From Kalmanozyma brasiliensis GHG001 (Eukaryota > Basidiomycota > Ustilaginomycetes > Ustilaginales), in the NCBI RefSeq assembly GCF_000497045.1, contig NW_015961953.1, positions 1 through 64,000 on the forward strand: 64,000 bases of DNA. The letters run 5' to 3'. Below are positions 1 through 9,700 of the stretch, one piece after another. Every line of letters starts with the position of its first letter. Position 1 is the stretch's first letter. A model generated the notes under the pieces. That model saw only the letters and a program-made list of their open reading frames with translations, was not told the origin of the DNA and made no database searches. The translations under genes were made by a program, and so were the position numbers.

Positions 1-225
1 TCCTCACACCATCTGCAGCCTTATCAATTAGTAGTTTCAACATCTGACCTTGAAACTTTGACGGCCTGGAAAATTACGTTAATTGTTAAACTTTAACACC
101 AAATGTAACTCAAATGGTAGCAAATGGACCCAATGAAGTTCCCAGATAGTCAAAGTTGCATATTTGTTTTGACCTCTGACCAGACAGTCATATAACCCCA
201 ACCCCTAACCCCTAACCCTGACCTC
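1..225. other. AT-rich left-edge segment unlike the rest of the window
   Basis: The first ~225 bases are visibly richer in A/T and poorer in CpG than the smut-type DNA that follows, and they have no coding signal. The segment ends in a run of CCCTAA-like units. It could be a subtelomeric or repeat-derived piece, or a join to unrelated sequence at a contig end. I cannot tell which from this window alone. Confidence 0.4.
196..221. repeat. Short telomere-like C-rich repeat (CCCCTAA/CCCTAA units)
   Basis: Three to four imperfect tandem units of CCCCAA, CCCCTAA, CCCCTAA and CCCTGA sit at the inner border of the AT-rich segment. The fungal telomere unit is TTAGGG (CCCTAA on the other strand), so this resembles a short degenerate telomeric or interstitial telomere tract. 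The same pattern is also a common simple repeat in animal genomes, so it is not diagnostic. Confidence 0.5.
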
Positions 226-1154
226 GGCGTGCATTGCTGTGCCCCTGCCAAAGTCAAGAGTCGAGCTTCAAGACGGCTATCAGGCATGCGTCCCCTTACA
301 ACAGCCTTCTTCCAAGCTGGCTCTTGGGGAGCAATTTGTCATCAACATGTGTCTCTGCCTTGTCAAAAGAGTGTGCAAGTCTCATCAAAGCTGAGATTGA
401 GCGGGCTTTGGGCAGCAGAGATCCTCAATTATTGCAAGAGTCTCTGCATTGTTGGGACGCCAGGCGTGTGGATCTCATTAGTAAGAGACCACGGATCATG
501 AATTTGAGCACGAGAAGTCTGGCGTACACGATTGCGCTTTCTGTACTGGTAGGTAGCCTTTACCGCCTGGCTTGCGACTGGCTTGTCAAGAAGAACTCAA
601 CCACCTTGCGTGGCAAGTACGTACCACTAGCAACAGCATAGAAGATACCATCAATTCATTGACAAGACCGTTCTGATGAACATGCGTATAGTGAATGTGC
701 AGACATGGCGTACAAAGGGAAGGAAAGCGCGGTTTGAATGCAAGCGTTACGAGAAAATGGAGGGCGGCAGAGGGCAGAAGGCCCCACACGAGGCGCCAAG
801 CGAGGCGCGTTTGTGCTTCGGAACGCGGACCAACACTGACACCAACACCTTGCTCGACCTCAGGGTTGCACAGACGCCTTTGTTGCTACCCTCCTTCCTA
901 CATGCTGCTTCAATGGCATTGCTCCATCCGCGCGATCGCTGCATCCACCACCTTCCTTCATTCCAACGCTGATCTCGCTATCCTGTCGGTCTTCTCTAGA
1001 CCAACACGCCCCGACAGCAACAACACGTCTTACGGAACAGTGTCGTGTCGTGCCCGCGCCGCTTTCGACATGAAGAGCGCCAACCTTTGCATTTGAACAT
1101 CGCCGCCATACATGCACAGGATTTGCCTGTCCACTTGACTCAACGCAACACAGC
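226..1154. other. Region 5' of the KAR9-like gene; no confident gene
   Basis: A 135-codon open frame at 234-641 starts with ATG. It lacks the GC3 bias of the neighbouring genes and matches no family I recognise. It has a hydrophobic stretch near its end (around 505-580) and is followed by a GTACGT donor-like sequence, so a decayed gene or an atypical small secreted/membrane protein is possible but unsupported. The rest is probably promoter and 5' leader of the downstream gene. Confidence 0.35.
712..720 (+). promoter_or_regulatory. Exact match to the Prf1 pheromone response element ACAAAGGGA
   Basis: The nine bases ACAAAGGGA are the published core of the pheromone response element bound by the HMG factor Prf1 in Ustilago maydis. 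The site lies about 435 bp upstream of the ATG of the KAR9-family gene. One exact 9-mer on either strand is expected roughly once in every two windows of this size by chance, so position and gene function are the only support. Confidence 0.3.
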
Positions 1155-4100
1155 ATGCTCGTCCCGATGCAAGCCAACGAACAGTCGCGTACTCCTATCA
1201 AGAGTCTGGACTCGCCTGCTGCCAAAATCCCGACGCCCGGATCGCCTGCCATTGGACGACGTGCTGGTCATGTTCGATCCACTTCGATCCTAAGCTCGAG
1301 CAGCAGCGTATCGATCCCCTCACGGTCTACATCAGCCATGATGAGCCCAGCTCTCGTTCCAGCGCGTCGTTCTTCAATTGTAGACTCGCCACAAGCAGCT
1401 CGAGCCCGGCCAGGCTTGCCACTGTCTCCTTCCGACCTCGCTGACACCATCGCTTCACTCACTCTGGGCGATGCCCCAGTCTCTTCAGCATATACACTCT
1501 CGCTCAAACCCGGCACTCAACCCTTCCAGCTGAGCTCGGATCCAGAGGACCGCCACACGGATGTACGAACGCCGCAACCACCAAGTGGCTTTATCCCCAC
1601 CCAATCGCCCGGGCTCGACAATTCGCCGTCTGGCGCACTCGCAGCACCTTCGACCGAGTCAGGACTCCGTCAGGCTGACCTTGTCGAGATGGGTGAGGAG
1701 ATTGGCGACGCCCACGACGCTATACAGATCATTCAGAGCCACATCTTCTCGATCCAGGAGCAGCGACACGGTATCCGATCTGTTCACGACGGCGCCAAGA
1801 AAGAGACTTCGTCCGACGATTCAACACTTGGAGGCGTGGATCTGTCGCTCATGCAGCTCGACGAACAGCTGGAAGCCCTGTCCCGCACCATGCAGCAGCT
1901 CGAAGTGCGCTTCAGCGAGCTTCGAGACCCTTCTGTAGACTCGGCTCAGATGGAAGCCGGCGACACTTCCATCATCGACAAGGAGATGGCCGATTGGCAG
2001 GGACGTGCTCGACGGAACAGCATCACGAGTTTTGACAGCCTCGGCAGCCTCGACGACATGGCGTTGCCAGGCTTTGCTCCGGCTCTTACGCCGCGCGCCT
2101 TGCAAGCGAAGTACGACGCCCTCTGCACCGAGTGGACATCGATACAAGAGGAAGTGGAAGCGTTGAAGAAGGAGCTAGCCGACGACAAGTATCTGGACGT
2201 CTTCCGCTCGGTAAGCGTACAGGCCGAAGGCATGATGGACAGCCTAGACAAGGCCGTCTCGCTGTGCAACATCTTTGTCCAGCAGATCCAGCGTGACCAT
2301 TTGGCCGGAAAGCTCCAACGAGCAGCTGCAGTAGAAGATGATCTCGAAGACAGCTACGACGTTCAAGCCAAGTACGACGAGCTTGTCGCACTGACAAAGA
2401 CGTTTGGCGTCAAGAGATCGTACTATCTGCCGGCATGCCAACAGGTATTTAACAGCCTCGAGAAGGGTTGCAAGGAAAGGCAGACTGCCAACGGCACCGT
2501 CCTTCGCCGCCTCTCTGACCTGCGCTCGCGCTGGCGATCTCTACGCGATGAGCTTGCCAAGACGGAAAGAGATCTCAAGAGAATGGACGCTCTTTTCCGC
2601 CGCGTCCGTTCGGACAGCAGCGGCTCATCTGCGGCTCTTGACCTGCCAAGCCCAGCGGCATCTGTGGCAAGTCTCCCATCGCTTCCAACCAAACTGCGAA
2701 CCAGCGCCTCGATGCAGTCTGGACTCGGTCTCGGCACGCCCACTCGTTCATCCGCCGGTTCGTATCGCACAACGCCTCCTTCGTCGTCATCGTCGTCGTC
2801 GCGCGTAGCGAGTGGGCCAAGCCGCTTGTCGAGCACCTCCTCGATGACCTCGCATTTGTCCAACACACCACCTGCAGCCACTACACCGCAACGATCCAGA
2901 CGCATCTCGGGAACTGCAGAGTCGCTTGGCATGCAGCACAAATCCGTCTCGACGCCATCTAGAGCGGCTGTGACAAGGCAGCTGGAAGTTCCACGTTCGA
3001 GACCAGGCGCTGCCAGCAGACTTCTCAGCGATTCGTTGTCTCCTTCCGCAGCGGACAGCCCGATTCGCAACCGTGCTACGTCGATGGCCAATGCGGCCAC
3101 GGGAGCTGTAGAAAAGGGTGTCCTGGGCAGATCGCCGGCGGGAAGGCCCATGTCGATTGTGGGCAGTCGCGGCGGCGCTGGCAATCGCGATGTGTCGGGT
3201 ACGCCGGTTCGCGCGCCTCCGTCAAGCTTCAAGCCGTCGTGGCACGACCTTGAAACGCCTGGGGCCAACCGAACTCGAACTGCGCAGCCGCAGTCGATGC
3301 CGCGATCGCAGTCACAAGTCGTATGGCCATCCAAGGGTTCTTCATCCGCAGCTGGGCAGGATCCGGACGGCTCGATCGAGTACCTCAAGTTCAGTGCGGA
3401 CTCTTCGCCGGCTCGACCGTCGTCCTCTGCGGGCCAATTCTACCGTCCTCCTTCGGCGCAGGGCAGCGTGGGGGACGCCAAGTCGCGCAAGCGAGACTCG
3501 CTGATCCCGCGTCTCTCTGTGCATAGTTCAGACGTCAGTAAGACGCCAAGTCGGCCAGGCTCGGCGCTGTCGCAAGCGTCATCATCTACGCCGATGCGCT
3601 ACATGGGTGCGTCGAGGTTGAACTTGCAGACGCCGGAGCCTGCAATTGTGGCAAGGGCACAAAGACTCAGCATGTACGCGCGTGCACCGTCGACAGGTAT
3701 GGCGGGCGGCACTGCCAACACGCCAAGCAAGCGCGCGAGCAAGCCGCCGCCCACACGACGAAGCGCGGCGCTGGTGTCGGGTCGTGCTACGCCCCTGTCC
3801 GCAGCCGCGCTGGCCTCGTTGCCGTCAGCTGATCCAAACTCGTCCCTGAGAAGGTCTAGCGTTGTCAATATGCGATCGCTCACCAACGGTCGAACCACCC
3901 CTACGTTCAGCGATAACGGATCGGTGGGTGGCATGTCAACGGGCACGTGGTACGGCCCTGGCCGAGGCGCTCGGGGTGTCTCGGGTGCAGGATCGAGGAT
4001 CGGCTCTGGCTCAGTGGCGGGTAGTAACTACGGCGCAACCGGGCCCATCGAGCAGTACCGCGCCAACCCGAACGATACGCTGGACGTCGAGGTGGCCGCG

Positions 4101-4367
4101 ATCTGCAACGGACTTGGCGTGGCTCTGGAGCGCATCGACGCGCCGCTGCCTCGTGGCGTGAGGCTGGAGGAAGGACCGGGAAAAGACAACAGAGCGCAGT
4201 ACGAGATCGGTGGACGGGCGATGATGTGCCGCCTGCTCGAGCTGCATCGGCCAGCCGGAGGCGCTGGTGCAAGAGCCGGGACGAAGGCCAAGAAGATCTT
4301 GGTCAGGGTCGGCGGAGGATGGCAAGACTTGGAACAATGGCTTCTGGCTCGGCTCAGCTCGGTCTAG
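1155..4367 (+). CDS. KAR9-family spindle-positioning protein with C-terminal GAS2 (GAR) domain
   Basis: This 1070-aa intronless ORF is probably a microtubule-associated protein that links microtubule plus ends to cortical transport during nuclear positioning and karyogamy. Residues ~170-500 form an alpha-helical, spectrin-like region typical of KAR9 proteins. Residues ~500-960 are a Ser/Thr/Pro-rich basic disordered tail. The last ~100 residues match the GAS2-related microtubule-binding domain, including the hallmark VRVGGGWQDLEQWLL. An SxIP motif (S782-L-I-P785 in a basic Ser-rich context) fits binding to the EB1/Bim1 plus-end protein. Budding yeast Kar9 lacks the GAR domain; basidiomycete members carry it. 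The start is the first ATG of the frame, after a stop-containing leader. A Prf1-type element lies upstream. The function is inferred from family. Confidence 0.85.
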   Translation: MLVPMQANEQSRTPIKSLDSPAAKIPTPGSPAIGRRAGHVRSTSILSSSSSVSIPSRSTSAMMSPALVPARRSSIVDSPQAARARPGLPLSPSDLADTIASLTLGDAPVSSAYTLSLKPGTQPFQLSSDPEDRHTDVRTPQPPSGFIPTQSPGLDNSPSGALAAPSTESGLRQADLVEMGEEIGDAHDAIQIIQSHIFSIQEQRHGIRSVHDGAKKETSSDDSTLGGVDLSLMQLDEQLEALSRTMQQLEVRFSELRDPSVDSAQMEAGDTSIIDKEMADWQGRARRNSITSFDSLGSLDDMALPGFAPALTPRALQAKYDALCTEWTSIQEEVEALKKELADDKYLDVFRSVSVQAEGMMDSLDKAVSLCNIFVQQIQRDHLAGKLQRAAAVEDDLEDSYDVQAKYDELVALTKTFGVKRSYYLPACQQVFNSLEKGCKERQTANGTVLRRLSDLRSRWRSLRDELAKTERDLKRMDALFRRVRSDSSGSSAALDLPSPAASVASLPSLPTKLRTSASMQSGLGLGTPTRSSAGSYRTTPPSSSSSSSRVASGPSRLSSTSSMTSHLSNTPPAATTPQRSRRISGTAESLGMQHKSVSTPSRAAVTRQLEVPRSRPGAASRLLSDSLSPSAADSPIRNRATSMANAATGAVEKGVLGRSPAGRPMSIVGSRGGAGNRDVSGTPVRAPPSSFKPSWHDLETPGANRTRTAQPQSMPRSQSQVVWPSKGSSSAAGQDPDGSIEYLKFSADSSPARPSSSAGQFYRPPSAQGSVGDAKSRKRDSLIPRLSVHSSDVSKTPSRPGSALSQASSSTPMRYMGASRLNLQTPEPAIVARAQRLSMYARAPSTGMAGGTANTPSKRASKPPPTRRSAALVSGRATPLSAAALASLPSADPNSSLRRSSVVNMRSLTNGRTTPTFSDNGSVGGMSTGTWYGPGRGARGVSGAGSRIGSGSVAGSNYGATGPIEQYRANPNDTLDVEVAAICNGLGVALERIDAPLPRGVRLEEGPGKDNRAQYEIGGRAMMCRLLELHRPAGGAGARAGTKAKKILVRVGGGWQDLEQWLLARLSSV

Positions 4368-4525
4368 AGGAGTCGTAGCTGCAACGAGAATTCCTCTCTC
4401 CTTGGGATCGCGAGAGTGTGGGCCAATTTGTGAGCATGAGCTTCTGAGCAGGACGATGATTGCGGTGATAGTACAAGTACATATGTGTGGGAATCTGTGT
4501 AAGGGGCGAGAAGAGCGCTCACTCC

Positions 4526-5233
4526 TTATGCAGCGACTGAGATGGGTGCAGACTCGTCGATGACACCAGCCTGTTGATGAATCTTGAGCTGGTCGATCTG
4601 GTGCTGAAGCGAGTTGAGATCGATCTTGTCGAATCTCCTCTCGCGTGGTGTACCAGGGGGAAGAGGAAACTTGGTGTCTGGGTCAGGAGAGACGGCGATG
4701 TATCTGCGCTGCGGCTTTTTCGAGGACGGATGGGGAGTCGTCGTAAGCTCTTTTGCTTGGAAGGTGGTGGGCGAGAGCTTCTTGATGGGGAGCTTGATGC
4801 CAGATGGCGACGTTGCTGCGCTGAATGCAGGCGCAGAGGCAGGAGTAGCATCGGCGTAGTAGAAGTGCACGTAGCCTGGAGCAGTAGCAAAGATGGTGTG
4901 ATCCTTGCCGATGGCAGCATTGGGTCCAGGATGCCACGAGGTGCCGCGCTGACGGAAGATGATTTGACCAGGGTAGACGATCTGGCCAGTCTGCTTCTTG
5001 TAGCCGAGACGTTTACCGGGCGAGTTGCGGTTGTTCTTGGTCGAACCACCACCACGCTTGGTCGAGTTACGGGTTTGAATGGAGCCTCCGAAAGCGAAAG
5101 CGGGCAAGACGGAAGTCGAGGCAGCTAGGCTGGTGGACGCGATAGCAAGCGAGGCAGGTGCCTGAGACGATGGTGCCCGCGCTGCTGCGGCGAGCGTCGC
5201 GCGCCTCAGCAGAGAGGCTGATCCGATGAGCAT
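4526..5233 (-). CDS. Mitochondrial large-subunit ribosomal protein bL27m
   Basis: The 235-aa product is a component of the mitoribosomal large subunit near the peptidyl-transferase centre. After an N-terminal, Arg/Ala/Ser-rich presequence (starting [20 protein letters not shown]) comes the L27 core: [20 protein letters not shown], then a GxKKxTGQxVxPGQIIxRQRGTxxHPG block and GKDHTIFA. About 100 extra residues follow the core, as in other fungal members, which are much longer than bacterial L27 (~85 aa). The frame is open further upstream to 5482, but the ATG at 5233 gives the best targeting peptide, so it was chosen. The gene is divergent from TIM23 and convergent with the KAR9-like gene, 158 bp apart. 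Confidence 0.92.
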   Translation of the reverse strand: MLIGSASLLRRATLAAAARAPSSQAPASLAIASTSLAASTSVLPAFAFGGSIQTRNSTKRGGGSTKNNRNSPGKRLGYKKQTGQIVYPGQIIFRQRGTSWHPGPNAAIGKDHTIFATAPGYVHFYYADATPASAPAFSAATSPSGIKLPIKKLSPTTFQAKELTTTPHPSSKKPQRRYIAVSPDPDTKFPLPPGTPRERRFDKIDLNSLQHQIDQLKIHQQAGVIDESAPISVAA

Positions 5234-5748
5234 CGTGACAGGAAGGACCAAGGGGCGGTGATGATCGTGATGATGGAGGCCTGATGATATTGACGATGCA
5301 GAAAGAAGAAGCTGCTTCAGGTCGCTTCTCTCAAGCGGCTGCTCGCAGGCCAAAATCCGCTCCATCACGTGTAGGAGCAGAATAATGCTGACTAAGGCTT
5401 TGCACGGAAAAAGTTGCGATTTCAGAAGAAAGTGAGCTGCAGTTGCACCTTTTTGGTCGGTTCGGAACGCGGCGGAAGGCAAAGAAAAGTTGGAAACTTG
5501 GCTGGGAGGATGAGGACTCTGACAAGAGATTCCGCAGTTGCGTGTCAGTCTCGTCAGAGATGCTCAGCAAAGGCAAAGCATGCGTTTTTGATTGCCATTT
5601 CTCCACACCCAACTTGCGACCACATCTTCCCTTTCATCATCATCACTCTGGATCCTGTCGACACGAGCAAGCTTCGTCTTTCCAGACTGCGACGGCGCTC
5701 ATCTTTCAACACTGCTTGTCGATCACCTCATAGGGCTAATTCGCTATC
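5234..5748. promoter_or_regulatory. Shared divergent promoter of bL27m and TIM23
   Basis: This 515-bp region separates two head-to-head nuclear genes for mitochondrial proteins. It contains pyrimidine-rich leader sequence before the TIM23 ATG (around 5590-5740) and no open frame with smut-like codon bias. A shared regulatory region is inferred from the orientation only; no specific factor site was recognised. Confidence 0.5.
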
Positions 5749-6513
5749 ATGTTCTGGCCATTCTCTTCTAGCAAATCGGCGGATGCCTCGTCCTCCTCCT
5801 CATCCGCACAGCCCGCCTTCGAAGCTGTAGCGCCCGCACCTGTGGATGCCACCGTCAACAAGCCTGCTGCATCAGATAGCCCCGCCGACTACCTTCGCAG
5901 CCACGCTTTCCAGCAACCATCTTCGCCAACACCTTCGACATCCGGCTCTGGCGCCGAATACGTACCTAACGCAGCTTCGCTCCTCGGCGACCGTTCACTC
6001 GACCTTGGCTCCCTCGGGCCGCTCGCCGGCCTCGGCAAGGATGACCTTGAATACCTTGACCTGACCGACAGCGCGCCGTCGAGCATGGAAGGCGCACGAA
6101 CAGCCGTCCCATCACGAGGCTGGTCCGACGATCTCTGCTACGGCACCGGCACAACGTACCTCTCTGGCCTCGCTCTTGGTGGTCTTCTCGGTGCGAGAGA
6201 AGGCTTTTTCCGTCCGCTTGGTGTCGACAATGCTACGTTCCGATTGCGACTCAACGCTGTGCTCAACCAGGTCACCCGCCGAGGCTCCTTCTTTGGCAAC
6301 TCAGCCGGTGTCATTGCGCTGATCTACAACTTGGTCGATGCATCGATCGACGGTATCAGGGGCAAGCACGACATCTTCGGTGCTGTGGCGGCAGGCGGTG
6401 TCTCGGGCGCCATGTTCAAGTGCACCGCTGGCGTGAGGCCAATGGCAATCGCAAGTGGCATCATGATGGCCGCCGCGGCTACCTGGACCACTGCTAAGAG
6501 CGCTATTCTCTAG
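5749..6513 (+). CDS. TIM23: Mitochondrial inner-membrane import channel subunit Tim23
   Basis: The 254-aa protein is the channel-forming subunit of the presequence translocase in the mitochondrial inner membrane. Residues 1-~100 are a Ser/Ala/Pro-rich hydrophilic domain that faces the intermembrane space and ends in a LxxLxxLGPLAGLG-like segment. Residues ~125-254 hold four hydrophobic segments with the Tim17/22/23 family Gly pattern, for example TYLSGLALGGLLGAREG and GAVAAGGVSGAMFK. Length and order fit Tim23 rather than Tim17 (~160 aa, no N-terminal domain) or Tim22. No intron is needed. It is divergent from bL27m. Confidence 0.92.
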   Translation: MFWPFSSSKSADASSSSSSAQPAFEAVAPAPVDATVNKPAASDSPADYLRSHAFQQPSSPTPSTSGSGAEYVPNAASLLGDRSLDLGSLGPLAGLGKDDLEYLDLTDSAPSSMEGARTAVPSRGWSDDLCYGTGTTYLSGLALGGLLGAREGFFRPLGVDNATFRLRLNAVLNQVTRRGSFFGNSAGVIALIYNLVDASIDGIRGKHDIFGAVAAGGVSGAMFKCTAGVRPMAIASGIMMAAAATWTTAKSAIL

Positions 6514-6775
6514 ACGACTCATCGAAAGTCCGCTTCCTGACCTTCACGACATTGGCAACCATCCTGCACCTTCGATTGTACCGACAAAAGAGGGTCTCGA
6601 CCCTCACACACACACCACTCTGCTCTGTAGACTCCCGGCCGCACGGCCTCGTTCCCGCTTCCTCAGCCACTACGCAGATCCGCAATGTACACTATTTTTT
6701 CGAGCCATGCTCACATCTCACATCCATCCCAGTCTGTGCTTTTGACATAGTCATGGTATATTTCAGCAACACTGG

Positions 6776-9700
6776 TTAGGTGACAATCTTGTCGATGAGC
6801 GTCTGCCAGAAGGCCGGGTCGAAATTCTGCTGTCCCGCCTGCTGCTGGGCTTGGCCTTCGTCCGATTGGGTTCCTGATGCCGGTGCGCCTGAGGCGAAGA
6901 AGTTTCCGCCGAAGGAGGTCGATGCGTTGTCGGGGAGCGGCATTTTGGGGTTGAGTCGAGCGTTGTGTGCTTGAGCCCCCGGGGCGGCGCTGTTCTGCTG
7001 CTGCTGCTGCTGCTGCCAGGGGCCGGCGTTGCTGTTGATGGGTGCGTGCGGGATGAGGTCGGCCAGCGAGGAATTGGGATCCGCGTAACTGGAAGAGAGT
7101 GGGGCCGATTGCGATGTCCATCCGCTCATGACTGCGCCAGGAGTGAGAGCACCCACGGGCCTCGAAGTGGGTCCGATGGCGCTGGGCGTATTCGGAGCAA
7201 AGCCACCGATGGATGGTCCGCCGAGCCCGTTGAAGCCTCCACCGAGACCCTGGCCCACGGACATGGTCGAGGCGCCAGGCCCGTTGCTGACAGAGTTGAA
7301 GACGCCTCCGAGACTGCCAAGCGAGTCCAGGCCAAGGCTGACACCACCACCGCCAAGGCTGTTGGCGCCGTTGTAGGCCGCGTCGTACGATGGCATGGTG
7401 GCGGCTGCCCATTCGGCCTGGTACCACGCATCAAAGAACTGCTGGGCGTCTTCACCACCGCCGTTGGCAACTGCTGCTACGTTCGGCGTTGAGGAAGCGG
7501 AAGTGAGCGAGTCGCCTGCGGCGTTACCTCTGACTACGGCAGGCAGTGAGGTGGTGGGGCTGTCAGAGCTGCTTGTTGAAGAACTCGCCACTACTGCGTT
7601 GGGCAGGCCGCGCTGATTGTACGTCCAGTCGCCCGAGGCTGATCGAGAGGCAGATCCTGTAGCAGCCATTCGAGAGGCGACAGAATGACCCAAAGTGGCA
7701 TTCTGACGTGGTGAGAAGGTCGATTGCTCGGAGTGGTTCGCGGCCGGAGGCGTCGGACGTGATCTTGCAGGGTCGGGACTGTTCTCTGCGCCCGTGCCGG
7801 ATCGTGTTGGCGTCCCGAGACCAAGCAACAGATGAGCATCCGACTTTTCGTCGCCATGATCTGCGCCAATGTCTCGACTGCGCTTGGTAGACTTGCCCTC
7901 GCGGTCATTGGTGTCGCCGCGATGCCCGGTGTCTGTCGACCTGCCTCGTTTTGGACCTCGAGAAGCGCCATGAACTGATGTCGTGCCGGGCTTCGAGGGT
8001 CCACTCGCCTTTTCTGCCTGCTCGATCCTCGAAAGGAAGATGCTGATGACATTGGCTTCGCGATCTCGCATCTCGTCGCGTTGACTCGCAGGTCTCTGCT
8101 TGTAGTTGTTGATGTAGTGTTCTAGATGCCCTTTCAGCCTGGGCGCATCGGGCGCGTTTGGGTCCATCAGAAGCACCACTCCGACAACGAGCAACGAATG
8201 AAAGTACTTGTAGGTACCAATCTGCACGCGATAGAGGAGCACGGGCTCGCCATCAAACTTGACGTTCTTGAGACTGTTGACAAAGTCGCTGCGCATCTCG
8301 AGGTCGTGCAGAGCAGCGTTGAGACTTGCCTCACGGCAGGGCAAGAACTTGGCACCATTCGGTCCACCAGATCGGAGCAAGTACGGTCGGTGGAGTGCGA
8401 TCCTCACGGAGTTGATCTCGGTGTGAAGAAGGAAACGGTGAACATTGAGGAAACCGTAGGTGTCGTCGAGCGATTTGTCGCACTCGACGCCGTCCTTGGT
8501 GAGTCGGGCACGGAAGTAGAAGGGGAGGTTGTCTTGGAGCTCGCGCATGTCTTTGTCGAGAGCAAGCACGTCGCTGACATGGACGGGATGCTGCAGATTC
8601 TGGAACGTCGCGAGAATGCGACCTTCGAGCTCGGCGATGCGCTGGCGGAAGACAGTATAGCTGTAGGCTGTGGGTGGCTCCACGCCCTCCGGCATCCTTG
8701 GTGGATGCTTGGGTGCAGGGAAGATGTCTTCGTCCATGACGCCGCTGGGCACCTGTGTATCGCAGACGCGATCATCGATGACGGCGGGACGGCCCGTGTT
8801 GAGAGCGAGAGCTCTGTCCAGGAAGTAGACGGCAGCCCATACGCGGCGGCGAGCTTCAGTCTCGGCGGGAGAGAGACCGAGTCTGGTGCCATCTCGATGA
8901 AGACCGATACTGAAAGCTGCTCGCACTGCCGAGGAGCCGAGGGTGTATGCTTCGCCGATTCGGCGATCGAGCAAGAGGAAGCGGCAAGAAGCCAGCCAAG
9001 CGACAATCTGGTCGACGTCCTCTCGACCCATGATGGAGCTCATAAGCAGCGCTCTGCGTCCCGCATAGTGGTAGCGTCTGGCGGCCTTGAGTCGGTCCCG
9101 TGGTCCCTCGGTAAAAAGGTGATGCTGTACTGAAAGCATAGCAATGGCACATACATTGCAGAGCAGTGCAAAGATGTTGATATTCTGGGCGTTGATCTTG
9201 GGACCTGAGTTCCAAAAGGCTTCAAAGGACTTGCGAAGGCTCTGCTGGGGCAGGGGCTGACGCATCCAGTTGATGTCGTTGAAAAAGTGGTCGATGAGAA
9301 CGCTACAATGAGCACGAGTGCTGAATGCGCCAAGGAGGTCCGGGGTGGGTGCGGTGGGGCAGCCATATTCGGGCATGACAACGTCCAAGTCGGAAGGTCC
9401 TTCTAGGGTCCTGATGGGCAGGTTGAGCGGTGTCGACTTGGTGGAGCTGCCAGGAAGATCGTCGAGGATAGAGCTGATGCGCATGTCCATGGATCCGCCA
9501 TTGTAGAAGCCAGTTTTGGGACTGTAGCGACCGTCGGTTTCGAGCTCGTCGATCTCGTCGTCGTCTTCGTTCCTGGATCGACCGGGCAGGTGCTCGGGCG
9601 ATGTGGTCATACCACTGGACCATGCAGCCCTGGATGATACGCTGCGACGATTGCTCGAGTCATTGCGAGGGGCGATTGGGCGGCTTCCGGGAGCGACATT

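Noticed and set aside
2423..3388. 321-codon minus-strand ORF
   Set aside because: Antisense to the Ser-rich tail of the KAR9-like protein; composition is explained by the sense strand.
8126..9133. 335-codon + strand ORF
   Set aside because: It lies wholly antisense within the fungal transcription-factor domain of the Zn2Cys6 gene and has no homology signal.
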